A DNA stretch of 11,361 nt from Actinomycetes bacterium. Its GTDB lineage: Bacteria; Actinomycetota; Actinomycetes; Propionibacteriales; Propionibacteriaceae. Shown here piece after piece: positions 1 to 6,944 of this stretch. The stretch is taken from assembly GCA_023393755.1 (NCBI GenBank), contig JAEXCA010000098.1, positions 1 through 11,361 on the forward strand, given 5' to 3'. How positions within the stretch are numbered: the stretch's first letter is position 1; every line of letters starts with the position of its first letter. The position numbers and the translations under genes are program-made. Under the pieces are notes generated by a model. It searched no databases and was not told the DNA's origin. It saw only the letters and a list, made by a program, of their open reading frames with translations.

Positions 1-1
1 C

Positions 2-1018
2 GCCGCCCGCCCCGGACACCCCACCACCGAACACCTGCTCGCCACCACCGCGGAGGTCTCCGGCCAGGTCGCCACGCTGAGCCGCGGCGGCCTCACCCTG
101 CGGGTGTGGCGGCACCCCGCCGATCCCCGGCTGCCCGGGCTCGCGCCGGCCTGCGATCCGGCCACCGTGCTGGACTGGCTCGCCGCGGCCGAACCCCGGC
201 TGCGCGAGGCCCGATCCCTGCACCTCGACCTGCTGGCCTATCGACCGCTACGCCGCGCCGTGCTGCGGGCCACCGCGGACGGCGAGCACTTCTACCTCAA
301 GGTGATGCGACCCGGCTACGACGACCGGCTCGCCACCCGCCAGGAACTGCTGGCCGACGCCGACCTCACCGTCCCGCTGCTGGCCCGGCCCGCGCCCGGT
401 GTGCTGATCTCGCCCGGCATCCCCGGACGTTCGCTGGCCCACCGCCTGGTCGAGTGGCAGCACGGTCGCGGGAAGCTGCCCGCGCCCGGCGACCTGACCG
501 CCCTGCTCGACCGCCTCCCGCCCGCCACGCTCTCCCTGCCGAAGCGGTCGTCCTGGAGCGAGAACCTCGACTTCCACGCCGCCACCGCCCGCCAGCAACT
601 GCCCGCCGAAGCCGGCCGGATCGACGCGCTCGCCGGCGCCGTCGCCGACGTCCTCGGCGAGGGACGGCACGGACCGGTGGTCGCCACCCACGGGGACTTC
701 TACGAGGCGAACATCTTCGTCGACGGCACCACCCTGCGGTTCATCGACATCGACTCGGTCGGGCCCGGGCTGCGGGAGGACGACCTGGCCTGCTGCCTGG
801 CCCACCTCGCGGTGCTGCCCGACCTCGACCCCGATGCCTACCCGCGGATCCCCGAGGTACTGGACGCCTGGCAGCACGCCTTCGAACAGCAGGTGGACGC
901 CCGCGACCTCCGCGCCCGGACGGCCGGGGTGCTGCTCAGCCTGATCTCCGGGGCCGAGCCCGACCAGGCACTGCGCCGGCTCGAGATCGCCGAGCACTAC
1001 GCCGCGTCCGCCCGGTAA
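2..1018 (+). CDS. Phosphotransferase, APH/choline-kinase fold (5' partial)
   Basis: Kinase-like enzyme that probably transfers the gamma-phosphate of a nucleotide to a small hydroxyl-bearing substrate; the substrate cannot be told from sequence. The Brenner motif HGDFYEAN is encoded at 689-712, with the catalytic Asp in HGD. The metal-binding acidic motif FIDID (DFG equivalent) follows at about 740-754. FYLKVMRP near 290-313 supplies a candidate ATP-binding Lys (codon 299-301). A GTG at 104 could start a 304-residue protein, but the frame stays open without a stop to the left edge and reads like coding sequence. I therefore treat the gene as truncated at the window start. It ends in TAA. The family is known from aminoglycoside, macrolide, choline and maltose kinases, and none of these is favoured. 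It is unrelated in sequence to the two-component locus downstream. Confidence 0.8.
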   Translation, partial: AARPGHPTTEHLLATTAEVSGQVATLSRGGLTLRVWRHPADPRLPGLAPACDPATVLDWLAAAEPRLREARSLHLDLLAYRPLRRAVLRATADGEHFYLKVMRPGYDDRLATRQELLADADLTVPLLARPAPGVLISPGIPGRSLAHRLVEWQHGRGKLPAPGDLTALLDRLPPATLSLPKRSSWSENLDFHAATARQQLPAEAGRIDALAGAVADVLGEGRHGPVVATHGDFYEANIFVDGTTLRFIDIDSVGPGLREDDLACCLAHLAVLPDLDPDAYPRIPEVLDAWQHAFEQQVDARDLRARTAGVLLSLISGAEPDQALRRLEIAEHYAASAR

Positions 1019-1040
1019 CCGGACACTGGGACCCAGCACA

Positions 1041-1081
1041 GATGAGAGAACTCTCATCCAGGCGCTGCGGTTGCCCTCATC
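1041..1081 (+). promoter_or_regulatory. Putative response-regulator operator and promoter of the secreted protein gene
   Basis: A perfect palindrome, GATGAGAG-AA-CTCTCATC, occupies 1041-1058. A further half-site-like CTCATC lies at 1076-1081, 23 bp (about two helical turns) after the CTCATC inside the palindrome. A TANNNT -10 candidate, TACGCT, is at 1091-1096. The core TGAGAG-AA-CTCTCA recurs with one change at 3697-3710, beside the histidine kinase and glucosidase genes. That supports a binding site for the neighbouring OmpR-family regulator. The assignment to that regulator is inferred. Confidence 0.5.
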
Positions 1082-1119
1082 TACCCCACTTACGCTGACA
1101 CAGTCGAAAGGGAGGGATC

Positions 1120-1530
1120 ATGCCGCTGTCGAGATCCGCGATCGCCTGGGCCGTCTCCGGCACGCTGGGCGTCGGGACCTGCACGCTGGGCATTCTGGCG
1201 ATGAACTCCGGGGTCACGGCCAACGCCGATCCCCAGCCGGCGATCGTCATCGGAGCCACCGCCCCCGCCTCACCCAGCGCCACGCCGACCGCCACGCCCA
1301 CCGCGTCACCCACCCCCGGGCAGCCGACCCTGACCGCCAACACGGCTCCGACCGCGGTCACCGCGAAGACCCCGGTCTCGGCCAGGACGCCGGCCACCCC
1401 CAAGCCCAAGGCCACCAAGAAGGCCGCGTCGCCGCGGACACCGGTGTCGGCTAACACCCCCCGGTCGCCCAGGTCGGCGCCCTCCCGGGTCACCCCGCCG
1501 TCGCCGAAGAGCGCCAACTCCGGCGACTGA
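1120..1530 (+). CDS. Small secreted Pro/Thr/Ser/Ala-rich protein
   Basis: I recognise no family for this 136-residue protein. Residues 7-29 form a hydrophobic segment after a short basic N-terminus. An A34-N35-A36 motif fits signal peptidase I cleavage before D37, so export is likely. The mature part is low complexity, rich in TP, SP and AP steps (for example ATPTATPTASPTP). Basic clusters occur in its C-terminal half (KPKATKK) and related steps recur (KTPVSARTP, RTPVSANTP). Such Thr/Pro stretches are typical of O-mannosylated or wall-spanning actinobacterial proteins; that is inference. The start is well supported by AAAGGGAGGG at 1107-1116, 3-4 nt before ATG. The gene is convergent with the response regulator gene (36-bp gap) and has the regulator-like palindrome upstream. 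It may be a target or partner of that two-component system. Confidence 0.72.
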   Translation: MPLSRSAIAWAVSGTLGVGTCTLGILAMNSGVTANADPQPAIVIGATAPASPSATPTATPTASPTPGQPTLTANTAPTAVTAKTPVSARTPATPKPKATKKAASPRTPVSANTPRSPRSAPSRVTPPSPKSANSGD

Positions 1531-1566
1531 GCGCCGACGATCACTCCTGGACCGGCAGCTGCATAT

Positions 1567-2232
1567 TCAGACCAGCCGATACCCCATGCCGCGGACGGTC
1601 TCGAAGTGCTCAGCACCCAGCTTGCGGCGCAGGTAGCGGACGTAGACGTCCACCACGTTGGAGCCGGGGTCGAAGTCGTAGCCCCAGGCGCCGGACAGCA
1701 GCTGCTCCCGGCTCAGCACGTGGCCCGGGTTGCGCAGGAACATCTCGGCCAGGGTGAACTCCCGGGCGGTGAGGTCGACGCCGCGTCCGGCCGCCGTGGC
1801 CCGGCGGGTGCGCAGGTCGAGGCTCAGGTCGCCGTGGGTGAGCACCATCGCCGACTCCGCGGCGTCCCCGGTCTCGGTGCGCAGCCGGAGCTGGATCCGG
1901 GCCAGCAGTTCCTCGAAGCTGAACGGCTTGGGCATGTAGTCGTCGGCGCCGGACTGCAGCCCGGCGACGGTGTCGGCCACCGACGATCGCGCGGTCAGCA
2001 TGATCACCGGGGTGGTGACGCCCTGGCCGCGGATCCGGGAGAGCACCTCGAAGCCGTCGATGTCGGGCAGGCCGACGTCCAGCACGATCAGGTCGGCCTC
2101 GCCGCCGATCGCCAGGCTGACCGCGTTGTAGCCGGACTCCTCGACGATGGTCGCGAAGCCGGCCGCCTTCAGGCCCTTGGCGATGAACGCGGCGATCCGC
2201 GGCTCGTCCTCAACGATCAGAATCTGGCTCAT
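1567..2232 (-). CDS. OmpR/PhoB-family response regulator
   Basis: A 221-residue DNA-binding response regulator. The receiver domain (about 3-117) has the acidic pocket E8/D9, phosphoacceptor D52 in LIVLDVGLPDIDG, T80 in MLTARS and K102 in PKPF. A linker leads to a winged-helix domain (about 127-221) with the OmpR-type LTAREFTLAEMFLRNPG helix, a VDVYVRYLRRKL recognition region and a C-terminal GYRLV hairpin. I chose ATG 2232 because the receiver begins right there and AAGGAGG lies 3 nt upstream; longer reading frames upstream would add an unrelated tail. It overlaps the end of the kinase gene by 23 bp, so the two are probably translated from one mRNA. It presumably controls its own operon, the glucosidase and the secreted protein through the shared palindrome. 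The signal and the name within the OmpR family cannot be assigned. Confidence 0.95.
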   Translation of the reverse strand: MSQILIVEDEPRIAAFIAKGLKAAGFATIVEESGYNAVSLAIGGEADLIVLDVGLPDIDGFEVLSRIRGQGVTTPVIMLTARSSVADTVAGLQSGADDYMPKPFSFEELLARIQLRLRTETGDAAESAMVLTHGDLSLDLRTRRATAAGRGVDLTAREFTLAEMFLRNPGHVLSREQLLSGAWGYDFDPGSNVVDVYVRYLRRKLGAEHFETVRGMGYRLV

Positions 2233-3655
2233 CGTCCTCCTTCTGGTGGGGCACGGCCCGGGTGGGGATGACAATCGAGAACCGGCTGCCGGCACCCTCG
2301 ATCGACTGCACCTCCACCCGGCCGCCGTGGGCGGCTGCGATGGACGACACGATGGCCAGGCCGAGTCCGGTGCCGGTGCCGCCGCGTCCCATCACCTTGC
2401 GGCTGAGGATCCGCTCGCGTTCGCTCTCGGGGATGCCGACGCCCTCGTCGCGCACCCACAGCGACAGTTCGCCGGCCGCCAGCCGGCTACCCATCCCGAC
2501 CGTCGACCCGGCCTCGGAGTACTGCACGGCATTGGCGGCCAGCTGCAGCCAGGCCTGGGCGATCCGCTGCGGATCGAGCGGGACCTCGGTGTCCGCCAGC
2601 TGATCGAGCACCCAGCGCCGCTCCCCCAGGCTGCTGGCCTTGGCCAGGGTCTCATCGGTGAGCCGGGCGATGTCGACCTGCTCGGTGACCACGAAGTCGG
2701 GCTGTTCGGCCTTGGCCAGGGTGAGCAGGTCGTCCACCAGCCGGCGCATCCGGTCCAGTTCGTCCAGCACCAGGGCGCGGGTGGCGGTGACGTCCTCGGC
2801 GTCACCGGCGTCCATCAGCTCCAGGTGTCCGCGGACGATGGTCAGCGGCGTCCGCAGTTCGTGACCGACGTCGTCCAGCAGCTCACGCTGCGCACCGACC
2901 GCGGTCTCCAGCCGGTCGAGCATGCCGTTGACCGTGCCGGCCAGGGCCGACAGGTCGTCGTTGCCGCGGACTGGGATCCGCTGGGAGATGTCGGTCTCGG
3001 TGATCCGCTCGGCGGTCTGCCGCATCCAGCTGAGCGGCTGCAGCAGCCGTCCGACGAACAGCCAGATCAGCATCGCGACCAGCAGCAGCGAACCGAGCGC
3101 CACCAGAGCGAAGGTGGAGTAGACCGGCTGCAGGACGGCGCGCTCCATGCCCATGTCGGCCACCCGCACCAGTGCCCCGGGCTGGGCAGCACCGTTCCCA
3201 CGGACCGGGACCACGACGTACTGGTAGTCGCGCAACGCCGTCCGCAACTCGCCCTGGACGACGCTCGCGCCGGCCGCCAACGGCAGTACGGCCGCGACCA
3301 ACTCCGGATCCTCCTCGGGTCGCAGGGTGACCCCGTCCGCGGCGGTGAGTTCGATCTTGCCTGCCACGATCGCAAACGAGCCTTCCGACGGGGGATGCAC
3401 GGCTCGCCGCATGGCCGCCCGCAGCAACTCCTTCACCCCGACGAACGGCTCGCCGGTCTCCGGGTCGTTGCCCTCGGCGAGCCGGGCCACCTCGTCCGCG
3501 GCCCGGGAGAGATCGCCGATCACCCGCTGCCGGGTGCTGGCCTCGCCCTGGACGTAGATCACCACGCCGGAGAGCACCAGTGCCAGCCCGGTCAGCACCA
3601 TGACCGCCGCGATCACCCGGGCCCGGATGCTCCAGGCGGTTCGCGCAGCGCTCAT
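2210..3655 (-). CDS. Membrane sensor histidine kinase
   Basis: A 481-residue sensor kinase, cognate partner of the overlapping response regulator gene. TM1 spans about 12-36. An extracytoplasmic sensor region of about 140 residues (37-178) has no recognisable domain. TM2 spans about 179-203, followed by a HAMP linker (about 203-256). The HisKA domain carries H265 in DDVGHELRTPLT. The HATPase_c domain has an N box with N375 (QLAANAVQYS), a G1 box (DEGVGIP, 403-409) and a G2 box (GTGTGLGLAIV, 426-436). The tail is acidic. All catalytic elements are present. I prefer ATG 3655: an ATG at 3697 would add 14 residues and start inside the palindrome. No Shine-Dalgarno is seen, but CACACT at 3667-3662 lies 6 nt before the start, so a leaderless message is possible. 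The kinase precedes the regulator in the operon, less common than the reverse order. Confidence 0.95.
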   Translation of the reverse strand: MSAARTAWSIRARVIAAVMVLTGLALVLSGVVIYVQGEASTRQRVIGDLSRAADEVARLAEGNDPETGEPFVGVKELLRAAMRRAVHPPSEGSFAIVAGKIELTAADGVTLRPEEDPELVAAVLPLAAGASVVQGELRTALRDYQYVVVPVRGNGAAQPGALVRVADMGMERAVLQPVYSTFALVALGSLLLVAMLIWLFVGRLLQPLSWMRQTAERITETDISQRIPVRGNDDLSALAGTVNGMLDRLETAVGAQRELLDDVGHELRTPLTIVRGHLELMDAGDAEDVTATRALVLDELDRMRRLVDDLLTLAKAEQPDFVVTEQVDIARLTDETLAKASSLGERRWVLDQLADTEVPLDPQRIAQAWLQLAANAVQYSEAGSTVGMGSRLAAGELSLWVRDEGVGIPESERERILSRKVMGRGGTGTGLGLAIVSSIAAAHGGRVEVQSIEGAGSRFSIVIPTRAVPHQKEDDEPDSDR

Positions 3656-3661
3656 CGTCCC

Positions 3662-3667
3662 AGTGTG
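3662..3667 (-). promoter_or_regulatory. Candidate -10 element of the kinase-regulator operon
   Basis: On the minus strand this reads CACACT, a poor match to TANNNT, placed 6 nt before the kinase ATG. That spacing would put the transcription start at or next to the start codon. The palindrome at 3697-3710 lies 29 bp upstream of it. Weak on sequence alone; supported mainly by the mirror-image arrangement on the glucosidase side. Confidence 0.3.
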
Positions 3668-3696
3668 CCGGAACCGCGAGCCCGGACGCCCCACCA

Positions 3697-3710
3697 TGAG
3701 AGGACTCTCA
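3697..3710. promoter_or_regulatory. Palindromic operator between divergent kinase and glucosidase promoters
   Basis: TGAGAG-GA-CTCTCA matches the palindrome upstream of the secreted protein (1043-1056) at 13 of 14 positions. It sits almost exactly midway: 29 bp from the kinase -10 candidate and 30 bp from the glucosidase -10 candidate. If both starts are leaderless, its centre is near -48 and -50 relative to them. This is an activator-like position, so one bound regulator could serve both directions. Assignment to the adjacent response regulator is inferred. Confidence 0.5.
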
Positions 3711-3740
3711 CTCCGGGAGACGACCGCCTGGTGGGAGCCC

Positions 3741-3746
3741 TAGAGT
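3741..3746 (+). promoter_or_regulatory. -10 element of the glucosidase gene, probable leaderless start
   Basis: TAGAGT fits the TANNNT consensus and is followed by 7 nt and then ATG 3754. There is no Shine-Dalgarno in between. Transcription would start at or within a base or two of the start codon, which also argues against using the in-frame GTG at 3745 inside the hexamer. Confidence 0.5.
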
Positions 3747-3753
3747 GTGCGCC

Positions 3754-5661
3754 ATGAAAGCGGGGCCCCGGGCGAGCTCCGGACTGACCGTCCGGCAGCG
3801 GGTGCGCGATCTCTACCGCACCCCGCTGGGACGCGACATCGTCGACAAGATCCTGCTGCAGAGCGGCGCCCCGGCCGCGCTGACCAGGCTGGCCAGCGGC
3901 CTCCGCCTGTCGACCCTTGGCCGGCTCACCCGACGCTTCACCGGGCCCGGCCTGGTGGACGCCCTGCTCGGCCTGGTGAACCAGCACGCCGAGCCGGTGC
4001 CGGACGGCGAGCCGGCCGACGCCTGGTGGCGGGACGCGGTCTTCTACCAGGTGTACCCACGCTCGTTCAGCGACTCGAACGCCGACGGGATCGGCGACCT
4101 GCAGGGCATCATCTCCCGGCTGGACTACCTGGCCGACCTGGGGGTCGACTGCCTGTGGCTCTCGCCGATCTTCGCCTCGCCCAACCAGGACATGGGCTAC
4201 GACATCAGCGACTACCGCGACGTGATGGCCGAGATGGGCACCCTGGCCGACGTGGACGAACTGATCGCCGGGTGCCACCGGCGCGGCATGCGGATCATCC
4301 TCGACCTGGTGGTGAACCACACCTCGGCCCAGCACACCTGGTTCCAGCGGGCGGTCGCCGATCCGGACGGCCCCTACGGCGATTACTACTTCCTGCGCGA
4401 GGGCTCGCCCGAACGACCGCCGAACAACTGGGACTCGTTCTTCTCCGGCCCGGCCTGGCGGTGGATCCCGCGGGCCGGGCGGTGGGCGCTGCACCTGTTC
4501 GCCGATCACCAGATGGACCTGAACTGGTCGAACCCGGCGCTGCGTGCCGAGGTGGCCGACATCGTCCGCTGGTGGCTGGATCGCGGCGTCGACGGCTTCC
4601 GGCTGGACGTGATCAACTACATCTCCAAGGCCGAGGGGCTGCCGGACGGCAACCCGTTCGTCGGCGAGTTGATGGACTTCACCGGCGTCGAGCACTACTT
4701 CTACGGCCCGCACCTGGACGAGTACCTGCGGGAACTGCGCCGGGAGGGGTTCACCCGGCCGGACGGCAGCGTCGCGGTGATGGTCGGCGAAACCCCGGGT
4801 ATCGGGATCGAGGGCGCCCGGCTGCTGAGCAACACCAGCCGCGGGGAACTGGACCTGGTGTTCAACTTCGACGTGCTGGAGCTTCCCGGCCGCACCCGCT
4901 GGCACGACTACCGGTACGACCTGAACTATCTCAAGCAGTTCTGGCTGGGCTGGCAGGAGCGGCTGCGCGCGGGCGACTGGATCGCGCTCTTCCTCGACAA
5001 CCACGACAACCCGCGGATGCTCAGCAAGGTCGGCTACGGGGCCGAGCGCGACCCGGCGGTTCGGACGGCGATCGCGAAGCTGCTGGCCACCCTGCAGCTC
5101 ACCATGCGCGGCACCCCGTTCCTCTTCCAGGGACAGGAACTGGCCGCGGTGAACCAGGCGTTCACCAAGCTGGGCGATCTGCGGGACGTGGAGTCGCTGA
5201 ACCGGTACCAGGAGTTGGTGGAGGCCGGGACCTCACCCGACGCGGCCTGGAACGAGATCATGGCCGGTGCGCGGGACCACGCCCGAGTACCACTGCGCTG
5301 GGGCGAGGACCGGTGCGAGGCCGTCCCGTGGCTCCCCGGCAAGGACGACGTCCCGGGCTTCACCGCAGCCGAGCAGCAGGCCGACCCCGACTCGGTCTGG
5401 CACTGGTACCGGCGGTTGATCGCGCTGCGCCGGGAGCACCCGGCGCTGACCCGCGGCTCCTTCCGTCCGATCGAGCCCGGGCGCAAGGACTACCTTGCCT
5501 ACGTCCGGGAACTGGATGGCGAGGCCTGGCTGGTCGAGGCGAACCTCTCGGACAAGCCGTTGCGCCGCCCCCGCCACGGACTGAAGACCGAACCAGTCCT
5601 CGGGACATCCCGCCGAACCATGGGTCCGTGGGAGACAGCGGTCGGACGGATCATCCACTGA
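3754..5661 (+). CDS. GH13 alpha-glucosidase (oligo-1,6-glucosidase type) with N-terminal extension
   Basis: A 635-residue glycoside hydrolase that releases glucose from alpha-glucosides, probably in the cytoplasm because no signal peptide is visible. Residues about 14-76 are an extra helical segment (LYRTPLGRDIVDKILLQSGAP...). The GH13 barrel starts at about 90 (WWRDAVFYQVYPRSF). The conserved regions are visible: DLVVNH (184-189), MDLNW (254-258), GFRLDVIN with nucleophile D285, acid/base E346 in GETPG, and DNHDNPR with H417/D418. The Val after the nucleophile (V286) is the residue associated with alpha-1,6 preference in subfamily GH13_31. LRDVESLNRYQE and RDHARVPLRW are also typical of oligo-1,6-/alpha-glucosidases. 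Trehalose-6-phosphate hydrolase is a less likely alternative. The gene stands alone, divergent from the kinase operon, with the shared palindrome in its promoter. I chose ATG 3754 over GTG 3745 because of the -10 element. Confidence 0.93.
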   Translation: MKAGPRASSGLTVRQRVRDLYRTPLGRDIVDKILLQSGAPAALTRLASGLRLSTLGRLTRRFTGPGLVDALLGLVNQHAEPVPDGEPADAWWRDAVFYQVYPRSFSDSNADGIGDLQGIISRLDYLADLGVDCLWLSPIFASPNQDMGYDISDYRDVMAEMGTLADVDELIAGCHRRGMRIILDLVVNHTSAQHTWFQRAVADPDGPYGDYYFLREGSPERPPNNWDSFFSGPAWRWIPRAGRWALHLFADHQMDLNWSNPALRAEVADIVRWWLDRGVDGFRLDVINYISKAEGLPDGNPFVGELMDFTGVEHYFYGPHLDEYLRELRREGFTRPDGSVAVMVGETPGIGIEGARLLSNTSRGELDLVFNFDVLELPGRTRWHDYRYDLNYLKQFWLGWQERLRAGDWIALFLDNHDNPRMLSKVGYGAERDPAVRTAIAKLLATLQLTMRGTPFLFQGQELAAVNQAFTKLGDLRDVESLNRYQELVEAGTSPDAAWNEIMAGARDHARVPLRWGEDRCEAVPWLPGKDDVPGFTAAEQQADPDSVWHWYRRLIALRREHPALTRGSFRPIEPGRKDYLAYVRELDGEAWLVEANLSDKPLRRPRHGLKTEPVLGTSRRTMGPWETAVGRIIH

Positions 5662-5780
5662 TCGGCTGGCCAGCACTCGCACATCCGCACCGCATATGCC
5701 AGGCACATCCAGGGCGAAGACCCAACCCCGCGCATTGATGCCGCTTACCAACTCGTTTTGAGGCCTCATAAGCGGGATAG

Positions 5781-6020
5781 ATGTGCAGTGAGCGACCTAC
5801 CAGGGCTTGCGTTCGGCAATATGCGGCGCCAACTCGCGTCCGAGACCTGAGGGACTCAGCCTACGACCATCCAGATGCCTGGAAGCTCCTGAATGCTGAG
5901 ACGTTTTCCAGGCACTCGCGGAGGAGCTAGCGGAACGCCAACTCGAGCAGGAGCCCGGCGCCGACGCGCTCTGCTTCCTTACCGATGTTCTGACGAGGTC
6001 GGTCAGTCGCCAAGGACCAC
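5781..6020 (+). pseudogene. Probable frameshifted gene remnant
   Basis: Two adjacent open stretches in different frames read like one small helical protein. Frame 3 from ATG 5781 ends its coding-like part with RDSAYDHPDAWKLLNAET (5850-5903). From 5906 the next frame continues FQALAEELAERQLEQEPG and then ADALCFLTDVLTR (to about 6007). The switch falls at a TTTT run (5904-5907); removing two bases there would join them. The second frame is closed upstream by a TGA at 5897, next to the junction. I do not recognise the family. The stretch is clearly lower in GC than the flanking genes, which fits decay or foreign origin. Chance remains possible. Confidence 0.3.
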
Positions 6021-6037
6021 GAGGGCATGGCCTGGGC

Positions 6038-6418
6038 TCAGGCTCCCAGCACGATGTTCAGGGTTGACGCCGCCAACACGAGGCAGGCCGGGGTCATCGT
6101 CCAACGTTCGGCGGGGCTGCGGGAGATCGCATTGAGCAGTATGCCGAGGGCGAAGTAGCCGAACACCACCCAGGTCAGCACGATCACCACACCGCTCCGG
6201 CCGCCGGGCAGCACACCTGACCGGCTGAGCAGCAGAGTGGCGAAGCCGGCGTAGACAAGTACCGATACCGCGCTGCCGATCCGGAGCCGCGGCGGGAGTA
6301 CCTGGTGGGCACCTCCCCAAACGAAACGGCCATAGGGACGGCCGGACGCGACCAGCAACTGCAGAACAGCGAGGGCGGTCAGCAGCCCGATCACGATGAC
6401 CAACGCGAGCGTGGTCAT
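6038..6418 (-). CDS. Small four-TM integral membrane protein
   Basis: A 126-residue protein of unknown function with four predicted membrane helices: about 3-24, 46-65, 75-97 and 108-124. The loop between TM1 and TM2 carries the most distinctive motif, GRFVWGGAHQVLPPRLRIGSA (about 30-50). A similar GRFxWGGxHxVLPxRLRIGSA pattern is familiar to me from other short actinobacterial membrane proteins without an assigned role; that is from memory. Its ATG shares an ATGA overlap with the stop of the PadR gene (6415-6418), so the two are translationally coupled and probably co-repressed by PadR. Pairing of PadR with a small membrane protein is common and suggests a role in envelope stress or drug response, but nothing in the sequence shows a transported substrate. 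Confidence 0.8.
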   Translation of the reverse strand: MTTLALVIVIGLLTALAVLQLLVASGRPYGRFVWGGAHQVLPPRLRIGSAVSVLVYAGFATLLLSRSGVLPGGRSGVVIVLTWVVFGYFALGILLNAISRSPAERWTMTPACLVLAASTLNIVLGA

Positions 6419-6939
6419 GCCCGCGCCAGTTCATCAAGCCATTGGGCAGTCAGGGCGTGGGCACGGAGGCCGTAGTCGAGGGTCGCTCGACGGTAGTGGG
6501 CAACGTCCCTGAGATCGTCGGGTACGGGGGTCGCTCCGAGTTCGCGGACCAGCGAGGCGAGCCGTTCGGCGTCCTGGTCGACCCGGGCGCGGATCACGGC
6601 CAGGCACTCGGCCCGTTCAGCCTGAGGTAGCCGGCCCAGCAGGTAGACCCTGGCGAGCATGGTCGGCTCCGGGTCCGACCCGGTGATGGGGCTGCCCATC
6701 CACTCCCACCAGGACTGTCGGCCAGCTTCGCTGATGACGTACAACCGCTTCCGCCGGCGGGTGTCGTCCGCGTCCGCCATGGTCACCCAGCCCTGCGCCT
6801 CCAACTGACGAAAGGCGTGCTGGATGCTGCCGAAACTGGCGGCATAGAACAGGCTGACACCGGCCGCGAACCGCTTCCGCACGTCATAGAGCGAGAGTGG
6901 CCCGTCCAGCAGCAGGCCGAGGATCAGGAACTGCATCAT
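6415..6939 (-). CDS. PadR-family transcriptional regulator
   Basis: About 174 residues. The N-terminal winged helix (about 3-75, with LILGLLLDGPLSLYDVRKRF, then FGSIQHAFRQLEAQGWV and a basic wing DDTRRRKRLYVISEAG) is typical of PadR. It is followed by a helical dimerisation tail (about 90-173) of the Vir_C/AphA-like type. PadR proteins are usually ligand-responsive repressors of a nearby membrane or efflux gene, which fits the coupled membrane protein downstream. Possible starts are GTG 6942, ATG 6939 and ATG 6936. I chose ATG 6939 because TATATT at 6950-6945 lies 5 nt before it and no Shine-Dalgarno is present, which suggests a leaderless message. The palindrome at 6945-6965 covers that promoter, so autorepression is very likely. 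Confidence 0.9.
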   Translation of the reverse strand: MMQFLILGLLLDGPLSLYDVRKRFAAGVSLFYAASFGSIQHAFRQLEAQGWVTMADADDTRRRKRLYVISEAGRQSWWEWMGSPITGSDPEPTMLARVYLLGRLPQAERAECLAVIRARVDQDAERLASLVRELGATPVPDDLRDVAHYRRATLDYGLRAHALTAQWLDELARA

Positions 6940-6944
6940 CACAC

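Noticed and set aside
1071..1454. Alternative frame overlapping the secreted protein gene
   Set aside because: His/Arg/Gly-rich shadow; the chosen frame has a strong Shine-Dalgarno and a credible signal peptide.
1521..1536. Possible terminator hairpin between the convergent genes (CGGCG-ACTGAG-CGCCG)
   Set aside because: Only a 5-bp stem overlapping the stop codon, with no T-run; common by chance at this GC content.
2147..3757. Long open frame on the plus strand (536 codons)
   Set aside because: It lies antisense to the kinase and regulator, has no domain, and is a GC-rich shadow of their coding frames.
3747..5738. Second long plus-strand frame over the glucosidase
   Set aside because: Arg/Pro/Gly-rich out-of-frame translation of the GH13 gene, which itself carries all catalytic motifs.
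5893..6135. 80-codon plus-strand open frame in the gap
   Set aside because: Arg-rich text without a ribosome site; the neighbouring frames are more protein-like and the 3' half overlaps the membrane protein gene.
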